DNA of 64,000 nucleotides from Sipunculus nudus (lineage: Eukaryota; Annelida; Sipuncula; Golfingiida; Sipunculidae): NCBI GenBank assembly GCA_026874595.1, contig CM049309.1, positions 39,387,079 through 39,451,078 on the forward strand. Reading direction: 5' to 3'. The notes beneath the pieces were generated by a model. It saw only the letters and a program-made list of their open reading frames with translations, was not told the origin of the DNA and did no database searches. Shown here piece by piece: positions 35,791-47,705 of this stretch. Positions within the stretch are counted from its first letter, which is position 1, and each line of letters starts with the position of its first letter. The position numbers and the translations under genes are program-made.

Positions 35791-36230
35791 CAACATGTAT
35801 AAAATTGACCACAGTCGTATCTATGTGTTTGGCAAAACAAAAATATATGAACTCTGTGTTTGTAGCATTCATTTTCAACCAATTTTCTATTCTTCCAATG
35901 TTTAACATCTTATTACAATTTTTCTAGTTTATCCAATGTATAAAACTCAGCGTCAGTATCACAAGCTTTTCACGTTTCAGCAAACGTTTTGTCATCCGCA
36001 TAACCCCATATCGATTCTGATTGGTTTTCGACGAGATTACCAAAGTAGTACAATAACACGAGAACCATGTTGGTCCAAATATTGATCCTTGTGGTACTGG
36101 ATAATCAGTAACGACAAAATGTCAATGCTTATCATTTATCTGAACGGTATAACCTTCCTGCCTCTTTAATTTGTTGTAAACCAACACAAACACACACACA
36201 CACACATATATACATATATATATATATATA

Positions 36231-36293
36231 TTTATAGATGGAAAGGGTATACACAGAAAAGTGGTTTACTGCCATACCCTTTCCATCTATAAA
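36231..36293. repeat. Perfect hairpin: 20-bp stem, 23-nt loop
   Basis: TTTATAGATGGAAAGGGTAT (36231-36250) is exactly complementary to ATACCCTTTCCATCTATAAA (36274-36293). It sits beside a TA array just upstream of duplication unit 2. Confidence 0.9.
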
Positions 36294-36833
36294 ACAATTC
36301 ACCAGCATGGCTATTCATACATCTATATATATATATATTTATTTATACTGTACCAGTAAGTATTGGTACGTTGTAACTCAATGACACATGTCAATTTTGC
36401 GTTCAATATGAAGATTGATCTGAAGCCTCTAAGAACATTTGTCACCATTTAACCTTTATTGTTACATTAATAACACTACTTTTCACAAGTTTTATACCCG
36501 GGATTTAAATCTCATGTTTTTTTTTATAAAGTATCTGTATTACAAAAAATGGCCTTAATAAGTTCACATTATTACATGTACACTAATACTGTACACTGAT
36601 CTCAATATATGCACAATGATAAGTTATATGCCAGGGCTTGACCTTTTTTCAAGCAACATGCTTGAAAATGGATCGACATATGACCCATTTACATTAACTT
36701 TTTCAAAGTAGGTATATTTTTATACACTGTCTGCGCTACATATGTTCATACATCAGTGCAGTATATTTAATTCACAGACCGATGTGGCAACACACTTGAC
36801 GCTTTAACAGTTGGTCAACTATTCGATCGAACA

Positions 36834-37158
36834 ATGGCTGTGGTACTGTTGGCAGCGTTTGTCCTGTTTATCTATGTTACCTACAGGTTTGTAGATTACC
36901 TGTACCGGTTTCCCCGTTTGTGTACAGACAACAGATCTGTACTGATCACGGGTTGCGACAGCGGCTTCGGACATAAACTGGCGCGTCGTCTGGATTCCAT
37001 GGGATGCAACGTTTTCGCCGCATGTCTGACGTCACAGGGAGAAGAGCTCCTCAAGAAGGAGGCATCACCCACATTGGTCACTATGCGCCTGGATGTGACG
37101 AAACATGATGACGTCATTAGGGTGTACAACAAAGTAAAAAATAAGCTTGGCGGCAGAG
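36834..37158 (+). pseudogene. SDR copy 2 exon 1
   Basis: Same length as copy 1 exon 1 and keeps the anchor and TGCDSGFG. Donor GTTGGT at 37159. Confidence 0.85.
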
Positions 37159-37976
37159 GTTGGTTATATAAATAGGACAGAAATCCGTACATATAAATAT
37201 ACCGGGTAAGTTGATACTGCCAGTTAAAAAAAGTATAGAGAGCGCTCCTGTGCCAGGATGAGGAGCCTAGCTGCCCTAACCAAAAGGCGCTCCTTCAGCA
37301 ACGTAATACTGTAAACTTGCGAAGATTTGTGGTTAAATATATCAAACAAGGCCCTAGGCTTATTTTTGCTCGTATACATACATGCGTACATTGAAATTTC
37401 AAAAGCCTAAGCCGGAGTAGGGGCCGAGCCGAATGGATCCCTGAAATCTTGTTGATAACAAAAGCATTGCATTTATAATAACAAATCATAAGTTGGACAA
37501 ATATTTATGACGACGTTTCATCACCCAAAACAGGCCGAGACAATAATTTGTCAATATATATGTACATGAGATATGGCGACAGAGCACAAAATTATTATTT
37601 CGACGAGGGTTGGTCCTCTTAGTAATAAGTGGGGGCTTTCCACCTTACATTATCTCAGCAGATATGACCAAAACTGTTGTTAGGGTTCCCGTAACACTGT
37701 TTCAGGTCTCGGCGTAGTAATCTTAATCCATGGTTAAAATGCCTTAACGATTTAAGATGAAGGTTTTACGGTGTAGTCTATCTTTATTTATCGCGTGAGC
37801 AGGCGTTAATTACCGCGGCATATCGTGTGCGCACGAGACGATTTTCTGTGTCTCCTATACGAGCCATCGTACATAATACTCGTACGGAACGACATTTCAT
37901 TATATAATTGATAGATGTGATGCAATAGATGTTTAGAGTTATATGTTTAAATGTCCACTTCTTTTAACTGTGACAG

Positions 37977-38224
37977 GTTTGTGGGGGCTCGTCAATAATG
38001 CTGGTAGTACCTGTAGAGTTCACAACAGTTGATACATACCGTTCCGTTATGGATGTTAATCTGCTTGGTCTAATAGACATGACCTTGACCTTCCTACCTT
38101 TGATCAGACGTGGCGGCGGCCGGATTGTAAACGTTTCAAGTGTTTTCGGTCGGACTTGCACTCCAGGTCGCGGCCCTTACAATGTGTCCAAATATGGCGT
38201 CGAGGCTTTTTCTGACTGCATGCG
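37977..38224 (+). pseudogene. SDR copy 2 exon 2 with 14-bp deletion
   Basis: Acceptor CTGTGACAG and donor GTGAGT at 38225 are conserved. After VNNAG the reading frame is lost. The original sense (DVNLLGLIDMTL through YNVSKYGVEAF) continues in the +1 frame. Confidence 0.87.
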
Positions 38225-38239
38225 GTGAGTATATCTGTG

Positions 38240-39560
38240 TGATGAAATAATAATAATAATGATAATAATAATAATAATAATAATGATAGTAATAATATTA
38301 AAAATGACTAGATGTGGTCGGACATAGGTCCTCAGAGGGCCCCGCATTTCTAGTAGTGTGCGACTAGTTTATAAAAAAGTTTAGTTAAAAAATATGAAAA
38401 AACAGGAACAGGTTTTTATCAATGTGCCCGAGGGAACAAAAATCCTTCTAGTTCAAATCATATTAAACATGATGTATTTGAAATAATGTGTGCAATGCAA
38501 AATTTTCGATCGTACTTGGCGGCCAAGTTTGATTTCGCGACAGATAAATTTCTGATTGTGGTCTGTTTGTGGTGTCAGAAAATCTCCCTTCGCCTTGGCA
38601 GCCATATTTGAATTCGAGCAAATCTGTAATTAAATATGGAGTCCTCATAGGCATCAATCATCCCTGTGAGTATTCAAGGGTATTCTTTTTATGAAAATGT
38701 TTGCGACAGATAATCTCTGATTGTGGTCTGGTCGCCATATTGGATTTTTGTCAGGTGTGTAATCGACAGGGATGGAGCCTTCATAGGTACCAGTTATCCA
38801 TGTAAATTTGAGAAAGACCAAGCATGTTCTTGTTGAGTTATCGCGCGCGAAAGAAAATCAGCGATCGGGCTGTGGCGGCCATATTGGAATTACGAGAGGT
38901 CTGATATTCAATAGGTCTGGAGCCCTCATAGGTACTAATCATCCCTGTGAATTTGGGAAAGCTGCAGTAGGTTGATGATGAGTTATCGCGCACGAAAGAA
39001 AATCAGCGATCGGGCTGTGGCGGCCCTATTGAAATTCAGACAGGTCTGTTATTGGATAGGTCTGAAGCCCTCATAGGTACCAATCATCCCTGTGAATTTG
39101 GATAAGCTGCAGTAGGTTGTTGTTAGGTTACTGCGTGCGAAAGAAAATCAGCGATTTGGCTGAGGTGGCCATACTGGAATTCAGACAGGTCTATTATTCG
39201 ATAAGCCTAGAGCCCTTATAGGTACCAACCATCCCTGTGAATTTGAGAAAGCTGCAGTAAGTTGTTGTTGAGTTATCGCGCGCGAAAGAAAATCTGCGAT
39301 CGGGCTGAAGCGGCCATATTGGTATTCCGACAAGTCTGTAATTCGAAAGGTCTGGAGCCCTTATAGGTACCAATCATCCCTGTGAAGTCTGGAAAGCTGC
39401 AGTAGGTTGTTGAGTTATCGAGCGCGAAAGAAATTTCACTGACGGAAGGACGACAGTACGGAAGGACGGAAGGACGGACGGACGGACTGACACGGTGATC
39501 ACTATAGGGCACCGCTCTAATGATTATTCGTTGATATATTGTTTGATTCACCTCTCACAG
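38240..39560. repeat. SDR copy 2 intron 2: ~145-bp satellite array plus GGAC microsatellite
   Basis: Tandem units with GCGCGAAAGAAAATCAGCG and ATCGGGCTGTGGCGGCC run from about 38500 to 39430, followed by a GGAAGGACGGAAGGACGGAC-type microsatellite and GGTGATCACTATAGGGCACC. The array is collinear with copy 1 but has no MITE insertion. A short TAA/ATA repeat follows the donor at about 38247-38284. Confidence 0.85.
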
Positions 39561-39718
39561 GATGGAGCTACTTCAAGCAGGCCTCCATGTAGCCATTCTG
39601 GAGCCAGGATTTTTCAAAACGGTATTAAAGAATTCCGCACTGCGATCATTGGAGCTTATCATCAATGGAATAGATCCTAAGCTGAAGGAAGCGTGCGGCC
39701 CTGAGTTTTTCGAGCGAA
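39561..39718 (+). pseudogene. SDR copy 2 exon 3
   Basis: 158 bases as in copy 1, same acceptor and GTATAG donor. Encodes the LEPGFFKT region in the ancestral frame. Confidence 0.83.
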
Positions 39719-39814
39719 GTATAGTGGTTTTAAATAAATTATTTATAGTTTTGATATTGTATGAATTCGATCTTAATCACACAAGGCGACTGACTGAATG
39801 AGCAGTAATATTTA

Positions 39815-39817
<3 letters not shown>

Positions 39818-39853
<36 letters not shown>
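39818..39853. repeat. (TA)n microsatellite in SDR copy 2 intron 3
   Basis: A TA array at the place where copy 1 has two arrays flanking a pogo-like fragment. Confidence 0.9.
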
Positions 39854-39858
<5 letters not shown>

Positions 39859-39939
39859 TAAATTATATATAAATACATATAAAAGTCCATACAAATATTT
39901 CATTTTTAGGAAAATAATGTTCTTCTTCTCTTCACACAG

Positions 39940-40175
39940 TAAAACAAAGGCACGAAGATATTGTGGCCATTCTTGCGTCTCCAGACACTCACTTGGTGAC
40001 GGACGCTATGGAACATGCGCTGTTCGCCATTCATCCACGTACACGTTACGTCATAGGTTACGATGCACAATACAAATGGATTCCGTTGTCGTGGTTACCG
40101 GAGTGGATATCTGACAAATATCTCCAAAGTTATCAACCAGAGCCCGTGCCTGAATCGTTTCACTCTGATAATTGA
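39940..40175 (+). pseudogene. SDR copy 2 exon 4
   Basis: 236 bases as in copy 1, with acceptor TTCACACAG and TGA at 40173-40175. It keeps MEHALFAIHPRTRYVIGYDA and the WIPLSWLPEWISD helix. Confidence 0.85.
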
Positions 40176-40309
40176 AGTCTCAAGTTTTCAAAATTACTGA
40201 AGTGCAACTAGATTTATAATGAGTACGAACGAGTTTCACAATTTGTGTGGATACATTTGTAAACTGACAAGATTTTTTTTATCTTGCGTTATCAATGGAC
40301 CGGCAATTG

Positions 40310-40396
40310 CTCTCTGTCTCTCTCTCTCACCAGGCGATAAAGTGAGAAAGAACTTTGGATGTTTGGTCGTTCTCTCTACAGTTTCTGTCTCACTTG

Positions 40397-40445
<49 letters not shown>

Positions 40446-40492
40446 GTGTGTGTGGTCGGTTTTAAAATCATAATCGATGACTGAACAATAAA
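40310..40492. repeat. (CT)n / spacer / (TA)n repeat and polyA-like signal downstream of SDR copy 2
   Basis: Counterpart of 27055-27286: a CT array, GATAAAGTGAGAAAGAAC, TTTCTGTCTCACTTGG and a TA array (40401-40443), then AATAAA at 40487-40492. Confidence 0.7.
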
Positions 40493-40544
40493 AACGACCG
40501 ATGATCGATTATATATAATCGATTATTTTAAGTACTGCCCATAT

Positions 40545-42718
40545 TACCTAGCCTCGTTGCCGCCCGGTGCGGTCTTCGAAATTGCTGCCCCTCTTACAAA
40601 ACATTACAAAACTGGACAACATATCAAAACATATCACGTCAAATTTTCTCGTTAAAGGCATTTACTTGACAACAAGTTCAACAAAGCATTTAGCTGGATG
40701 AATCCATTAGCAGGGAATTATTTCGCCTCACATTTAAGAGAATCATCTCTTTGGTAATGTAAATCAAAAGAAGGCTCTAACTTAAAATAAGTATATTTCA
40801 TTATTAAGTGCACAGAATTGAAACAAATTATAGATAGAAAAAATACATTGCGGGGTACTAATATAATGTGGTAACTCTTTTTTCAAGTAAACACGATTTA
40901 TGATAAGCTTAAACCCAACATGGAAAAAATTGCATTTGCTGAAGATTATAAATACCATGTAACATCTATAATTCCACCTCGTGTTATCGCATATATCACA
41001 GAAGCTACACCTAATAAAGCGCTGTGATATATGCTTGTTACCGCAACAAGCAAGGCACATGCACTTAAGTCTTTACTCAAAACGCGTAATTTTATAGATC
41101 ATATATTGCCGGGGAATGTTAAATTATTTCAGATAAAAAATCCAATGTTTGATTAACCTGTGAGTTTTTTTTGTAAATACACAATATCCTCATAGTTAAA
41201 AGCATGATTTCAATCAGGCGACATCAGATTTCATTTTAGAATTTATGTTTTGATTCTGCTCTTTGCGAGGTTTTGTTTATGAAATTAAGATTATTTGTTA
41301 CTCAATGGAGTATTTGAATAAATTTCAAGTAATTATATCATCGAAATATACATTAAAGGGGCCCAATCACCTAGCTGACCTTAATAAACTAAAGGTATTC
41401 CCTCAAGACCTTTTATAAAAATAAACCAGAAAACTTGGATATCACCAAGCACAGGCTTTGTTTTGTTTATATCAACGTGTTTATAATATGTGGGGCCCCG
41501 CCAAAATAAAACAAATTTAACAAGGGCATCTGGTAGAAAGACAGAGCCTTGCAAACGGCGTTTTGCAACAAGTGACCCTTCAACCTCCGTACATATGCAA
41601 CCTACCACCTTAGGTTTTTTTTAACTTTTGTCAACATTGCTGTGTTTACAAACATGTTGTTGATAAACAAGTTCACATATCCTTCATGAAGACCTTAAAG
41701 GAACTTTTCACAACCAAAATGACCCTTAGATCATTAATATATACACATAGGAAGCCAGAAATCACAAATTCTTTTTCGAAAGGTAGGTGACTGGGCACCT
41801 TTATATTATTTGAAATGATTTGTCACAACACACAACAATTGCTTGTACGTATTGGATCAGTAAACGGTTAATAAAAGTATTGGCAAATATATTTTTATTT
41901 CAGTTTTGAACTTTAATAAATTACACTCATAACTGATACGTATAATGTAGCATAGGGGCCAGTAGTTAGGATTCATCCCGGCGGACATTTATAATAGATT
42001 AATAATTGAAATGCGATTTTAATGATAAAGTAACTCCTACATAGGTCTGGGTGAAAGCTTGTTATTATTAACGTTTCTTAAAATGTTATGCAGGTCATAT
42101 TTACTTTAAATTCTGGAACCAGTGGTAAAACAAAAGACACAGAAATTCAGGTATAGTACTCAATACATTCACATAAGTGAAACGTTTGTATTTTAACTCT
42201 TTGACTCTTGTATTTTGACTCTTGTTTAAATATCATGACATTTTTGAGAATTCTAGAGTAAGCTGGAAATACTTTACACGTTCCAAGAAATAGTAACATA
42301 ATTCTTCATAAGAGTTTCCGCACAGTATGTAAGACACCCCACCCCCATCACCAGGTGAAATTGTCTTCTAGCAGATTTTAGTGCCCCCTAGGGATTTCTG
42401 TGACCGTACACGGCCCTGAAATGCACGCTTTTGCATGACTGGTCAGATTAATGGCGTTCTGACATTGCAAGACCGGTATATAGAGATCGTTAGCAAATCA
42501 TTTGGTTTGTTCAACTGCCCAGTTTATAATTCCTGAATATTTGAAGTGGGACACACAGGCAAAAAACACCAAACATTTATTTTTTCGCACCATTCTTGTA
42601 AAAGGCCAAATCTGTATTATTGAGGAACTCACTGCCACTCACTGCCCCGAAATGTCGCCCCCTTATCATGTGCCGCCCGGGCTGGACCGCCCCTGTGCCC
42701 TCCCTTAGGTACGCCACT
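40545..42718. mobile_element. Composite hAT-like block, unit 2
   Basis: Collinear with ~28080-30153: it begins ACCTAGCCTCGTTGCCGCCC and ends CCCTTAGGTACGCCACTG. The outer left terminus seen in unit 1 (AGGGGCGTACC) is missing. No transposase frame was seen. It includes the reverse-complemented repeat at ~41380-41620. Confidence 0.5.
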
Positions 42719-43470
42719 GTGTATACTATTAAATAAAGCATTGACACAAGTAAATAGTCTGTGTGACATTTACATCGGTATTAATAATGAAACATCAATC
42801 CACCCGCATCTAAGCGGAATATATACCATACCAGCAGAACTGACAACGCTCATAGTGGTATCGGTATCCATACACTCAGCGATATCGAAACAAAAAAGTT
42901 AGAACTAACTATTAAACTGACAGCTTCTCACCTTTTATTTGGATGATGTCATCATAAGAAATGCATTTAGTCTGTTTGATTGGCATATCCACAGCAGGTT
43001 TACATAATAATTAGTTGGCTCAAATGTATTAATTTTATATATGTGGGTCTTTATCCACCTGAATACTCAGAAACAGCTCGTCGTCTGTTCAAACATGGCT
43101 GCTTGATTTACATATGCTACCACTGCTACTAGGGGTCGCCTTGGTGCTATTCAAACTCTTACGCTTACTCTTCCCCTTGACTTTCAAACTTGAGACTTGG
43201 GATGGTTATTTTTTTGTTCCGGGTATATCCTACATGGTATGTAAACTTTAAATATAAACATGAACTAAACAACCTTTAGGATGTTCCGCTTTTTTTAGTT
43301 CCTCCGCGATCTTGGTAGACACAATTCAAATTTTAAATTTCATGAAAAATTTTGAGTCGTTTAAGTTATCGCGTTAACAAGAAATGACACAGACGACGAC
43401 TACGGACGACGACGGCGAAAAACGAAACTCTATATAGTCTGCCCCATGGGGGGGGACATAGATATGCATA
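42719..43470. other. Unit-2-specific sequence without recognisable gene
   Basis: After the hAT-like block, unit 2 diverges from unit 1 at about 42810 and rejoins it near 43475 (ATATAGATTCGTTTCTGTTC). The stretch in between has no recognised exon. It contains an ACGACGACTACGGACGACGA-like tract at about 43390. Confidence 0.5.
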
Positions 43471-44620
43471 TAATTCATCTGAATATAGATTCGTTTCTGT
43501 TCTAACGAACTCTTATGGAGCGGACTTATAGCACCTTATTTTGTCATATTACCAAAAGTGTTGCCAATTTATGGATATGTGCCATTAGGTTGAAGGCATG
43601 AGATGTTTTGTGTCATTTGCCAGTGCCCTATATTAATATATGTATAGTAAATATGATAAATACAACACGAATTGGTTTCAAAGCACTTCAACGTAAATAC
43701 TAAAGTTCAGCTCAAATATGGCTATTTCCTATCGCAATTTTCATTCCCCAAATATCATAACCTGGTGTATTTTTACGAATTGCTTCACGACATATATGAA
43801 TATTTTATAACCTCTTACTCCCCATATACATTTTATGCCAATCGGGCTAACCAGAATTCAATAAAATATAATATTAATTTGGAGACACAAAACAAAACAT
43901 TATTCCTTATTTTCATAGTTTAATATTCTTATATATTATTGCAGGTACAAGAACACTGCGTACATACTCAATACGGCTAATTTCGGGTGTTTTACTATTA
44001 GTGGGATATGTTTGTTTGTACACACAATTCTGGCTAGGCTAGGTAGTACAGTAGCGCTGAGACGTGTTCTTGATAATTGCAATACCTTTATAACACACAA
44101 AAGCTGAGCGCTCATATGGTCGAGCAATCCCGCTGTGCAAAAGTTCGTGATATCTTTATAGTATGTGGTATATTAAATTGCTATTTTTTTGTTTGAAAGC
44201 TAGCTGAATCAATGTTTTACAGTTAGAAAGTCACTGCATCGCTACCGTTCGGATAATTATGAAAATATATTATGTTGAACATTGCTATTTACAGTTGCGC
44301 TCCGATACCGTCAATCCCCCAGTATAGGAACCAGTAAAGGCTCGTGCGCTCACAGGAAAAGGGCGCCCGTTGGGGGCAAATATTTAAATTATTAATTATG
44401 CACGTAATACGCAAATATTGCAAATAATAATGGGTGGAATCTATTCGGAAAACCCCGGAAGCATACGTATGTCGAAAATCACGGCAATCCGTACGGGGTA
44501 TCAGAGGAGATACGGAAAATCACACAAATCGCGTTACGCTTTATATGTATGGTGTTGTGGATAAAAATATTTCGGAAAAGCGCTCGGAACATTTTGCGGA
44601 ACAAGAAAGCTCGACCACTC

Positions 44621-44750
44621 TTCCTTCTCCAGACGCTCACTTGGTGTACGGTTCGAATGGATTCCCTTGTCATGGTTGCCGGAATGGGTGGCGGAAAATT
44701 TCAAGCAGAGCCTGTGCCCGGGTCATATCAGTCCGAAAATAAGACTGGTT
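44621..44750 (+). pseudogene. Third SDR9C copy: relic of the last exon
   Basis: CTCCAGACGCTCACTTGGTG matches the start of exon 4 (SPDTHLV). After an internal deletion the sequence resumes with EWIPLSWLPEWVAENF in another frame, then AGAGCCTGTGCCCGGGTCAT and a tail matching the end of exon 4. It is clearly more diverged from both genes than they are from each other. No other exons of this copy were recognised nearby. Confidence 0.8.
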
Positions 44751-44899
44751 CCAAGAATGACATAGCTGCAATTAGTTATATAGCGTACTTTGAAGGACAT
44801 CCGACAACATGTTGGTCGGAACATGAACAGACTCGTCAGGATCCAGATAGGGTCGGACAGGGTTGGACGAGGAATCCCGCAAAATTGTATACGTTATAT

Positions 44900-46600
44900 T
44901 ATATATTATTATTATATAAGTGCTATATGTAATAATCGTGCTTTAAAATTAAAAACGTATGAGAGCTTAGCCTACATTCATGTAGCTTCAGGAGGCTTAT
45001 GGAAAACCGCTCATCATTATAACGCTGGATTATAACTGAATGTCAAATTAAGGATTTAATGATTGTCAAATGCATGTGTGGCACTTCATTCACGATGTCT
45101 GAATCTCTTCGTCATTATCGAACTCGCTCATATTATTTGTCAAAATAATCCCTACAATTCATTGTTACATGAAAATTGCGTGTAAGTGAGCTCGTAATCC
45201 CGAGTGCTTCCTCACGTCAAGAGAAAGTGTGTGGATCGAATCCTAAAAGGGCGCTAAGTCCATTTCATCCCCTCATGTCCACCTGTTTTTTGCTATGAAA
45301 ATTTTTGATAGTTACATTTTAAAGGATTCAATTGTAGTGTAGAGTAGAGGATTAAAGGACCTAATTTTCAACAAGGTAAATAAATACCTACCTATTACCT
45401 TATTTAAGACACAGAATTATTTGAAAATATGAGAAATCAGTCTACATTTTACCACATATCAGACTCACTTATGGCAGTCAAGGTCATTGGTCACATGCAA
45501 AAACAGCTTCTGATTGGATGATCTTGTGAAAACACTCTAAAAAATATAACCAGCTAAAACAAATATGGCTACTTATGGAGGGACACATCATATCTGCCAG
45601 ATCATGGTGAAGAGACTAAAATGTTGTGAAACATAAACGGGGGATTTATTGTAAGATTCTTAATTGCCATATTAGGTTGTCACTTCCATATGTTTTTTTC
45701 TTGGAAATTATTGAAAAATATAAACTTTTAAATAAATCATCTACAAAAAACAGGTGGACAGCAGGTGGTGAAACGGACTATAGAGTCACATATTGGGAGT
45801 AATAAAGATGACAAGTAGTGCAAACGACTTGCAACCTTTTGGTACCCAACAAAAGGCCAAGTGACCGGATGTCTGCGTTGTCATAGTAACCAAACAGAAA
45901 CTAATTTTTTAGGTTTCATATCACATTTGTTCAATTTTATTTGTCATTAAAACTTATGTATGCCAGTAAAATATTAGTTTCATTATTAGCATCCTGTATG
46001 CCGTCGATAAAGGTGACGGTCGCCAAGTGGGACAAAGGGGAACAACTCGAAGTAGCCCCAATTCGCCAGTGGTAAATACCACTGGCACCATGTGTCGAAC
46101 GCCATTTTCACGTCATTACTATATTTACAAGAGGTAACGAATGCAGCATAACGTGCTTCTGGGAGGTATGTTGCCAGCTCATTTTCGGGTAAGGACTTTG
46201 GTTTGTAGACCCGGTTCTTGTGATCATCAACTCACCAACAAGCCATTTCGAAACGAAATTCTGTACCTTTTTTCTTGGTACCAAAGGCTGACAAATCATT
46301 TCGTATCCAGTGTTGGTGGGAAAGCGTGTACGGGTTTTCAGCGAACCTGTGAGCTTATGCGATGGCGCAGCGTCGTGCGCCGTTGTCCTTACGTTAACCC
46401 TTCTCAAAAACCGTCATAGCTAGCAGCACCAAATTATATGAAAGAATCAGTCACATGTCAAACTCTATCGGATTGAACTTAAAAAATCTTCTTATCCAAA
46501 GTCGTCCAGCCAAATTATCAATATTTCACATAAATAATCCCAGAAGTATTTCTTATTCAAGTTTGTTCGAATGGTTTCAGTTCGGTGATTTTTGATCGAA
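44900..46600. other. Gene-poor region; possible tRNA-derived SINE trace and a 22-bp palindrome
   Basis: No convincing exon. At 45232-45242 GGATCGAATCC fits the pol III B-box, preceded ~45 bp upstream by AAGTGAGCTCGTAATCCCGA, which may be a degraded A-box region of a tRNA-like SINE. At ~46063-46084 there is a perfect inverted repeat GCCAGTGGTA-AA-TACCACTGGC. Confidence 0.35.
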
Positions 46601-46669
46601 TTACGGGAAGCTACACTGCCATTTGGCCAAAGATCATATTAAAATTACATTTTTAGAAATGTATTGTAG

Positions 46670-46880
46670 CTGGAGTAATAGTACAAGTTATAGTAGTGGT
46701 AGTAGTAACAGCAGTAGTACTCGTAGCACATGTGGGAATATGAGCGGAAGGAGTAGTAGTAGTAGTAGTATCAGTAGCATAATCATAATAGTATTAAAAT
46801 ACCAACAGTTGTAAAAGTACCTGTATTCGTAGTATTATTCGTAGAAAAAAGGGTACTAGTAGTAGTAATAGTTGTGAGGG
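46670..46880. repeat. AGT-type trinucleotide repeat
   Basis: Imperfect AGT/GTA triplet repeats producing Ser-rich frames. A second block of the same kind is at about 47583-47705. Confidence 0.85.
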
Positions 46881-47356
46881 AAATTTAGGTGGGAGTAGTG
46901 TTATGAAGTAGAAGATGGCATATTTATTTATTAAGAAATATTAAAGCAATGTCTCAACATTATAATATTTATAATCTTTAAAATATTTCAAGCGGCAAGA
47001 AATATTTCAATGTTTAACTCAGTGCATTTCAGTGTACTGATATTCGGACAGAGTCAGGAGAATTGATTGCTTTCGGTACAAAGCTAAAAAAAAAAAAATA
47101 ATTACTTAGTTTAAAAAGAATATTGCTTACCTAGATCTGCCAGAACAGCTGAATTGAGAGTTCAGGCAAAATTGATTGTAACAGTGACATCATAGGTAAG
47201 GCAATTAGCTTCATATATCAACTTTCATGTGGATCCAGACATGGGATCTTTCGGAAAACTTTGGTTTAATCATATCGTAGGAAAGTTCACTCCAAACTCT
47301 GACATAATTGTGGCTTGCTTTATGTCCTCCAATGAGGAATGGCTTTTATGATGAAA

Positions 47357-47552
47357 TGTAGAACAACAGATATGCATATCTCATAAGTCACGTGACAACT
47401 GTATAAAAAAAAGTTTTGCATGGTGCGTGTTTCTCGCATAGAGAGAGGGAGGGCACAGAGACCACCCTTCTGCTGTAACAACATGTCAACTGATCTGGAA
47501 TAAAGTCAAGGTGTCCGACAACCTCGTCTTGTCTCTCTAAACCTGTGTAACA
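47357..47552. mobile_element. Probable solo LTR
   Basis: Between a TGTAGAAC start and a TGTGTAACA end lie the elements of a compact LTR: a palindromic GTCACGTGAC, a TATAAAA box at ~47402, AATAAA at ~47500, and a pyrimidine-rich TGTCTCTCTAAACC stretch. No target-site duplication was confirmed and no internal region follows, so the call rests on composition and signal order. Confidence 0.4.
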
Positions 47553-47582
47553 AGTGACACCCACACAGAATCACTTTGTAAC

Positions 47583-47705
47583 AATAGTAACAGTAGTCTC
47601 AGTAGTTTTATAAGTAGTAACTGTAGCAGTAGGAGCAGTAATAGTTTTAGTATTAGCAGTTGTAGTACTATTAGTATTAATATCAGTAGTTATAGTAGTA
47701 GTAGA
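47583..47705. repeat. AGT-type trinucleotide repeat, second block
   Basis: Imperfect AGT/GTA repeats interspersed with AGC and ATT. Confidence 0.8.

Larger units (their letters stand above)
36834..40175 (+). pseudogene. SDR9C-type dehydrogenase, copy 2, frameshifted by a 14-bp deletion
   Basis: Exons 36834-37158, 37977-38224, 39561-39718 and 39940-40175 match those of copy 1, with the same splice phases and lengths except exon 2. That exon is 248 instead of 262 bases: 14 bp (ATTGCTGCTCCGGT in copy 1) are missing right after NNAG, between two GGT repeats. The frame shifts and a stop follow within about 15 codons, before the catalytic Ser, Tyr and Lys. Downstream exons stay open in the original frame, so the loss is recent. 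The exon-1 donor is GTTGGT instead of GTGGGT. Substitutions elsewhere are mostly conservative. Alternatives are a sequencing error or use of the internal ATG at 37998, which would give a protein lacking the Rossmann half. Confidence 0.85.
36345..44600. repeat. Tandem segmental duplication, unit 2
   Basis: Collinear with 22860-33130, from CTGTACCAGTAAGTATTGGT to a motif AATATTTCGGAAAAGC. It is shorter, mainly because it lacks several mobile insertions of unit 1 (the MITE at 25579, the pogo-like fragment at ~26400, an insert within the hAT-like block, and the element at 30301). Confidence 0.85.

Noticed and set aside
37998-38228. Separate short gene starting MLVVPVEF in SDR copy 2
   Set aside because: It is exon 2 read after the 14-bp deletion; the splice sites show it belongs to the broken dehydrogenase.
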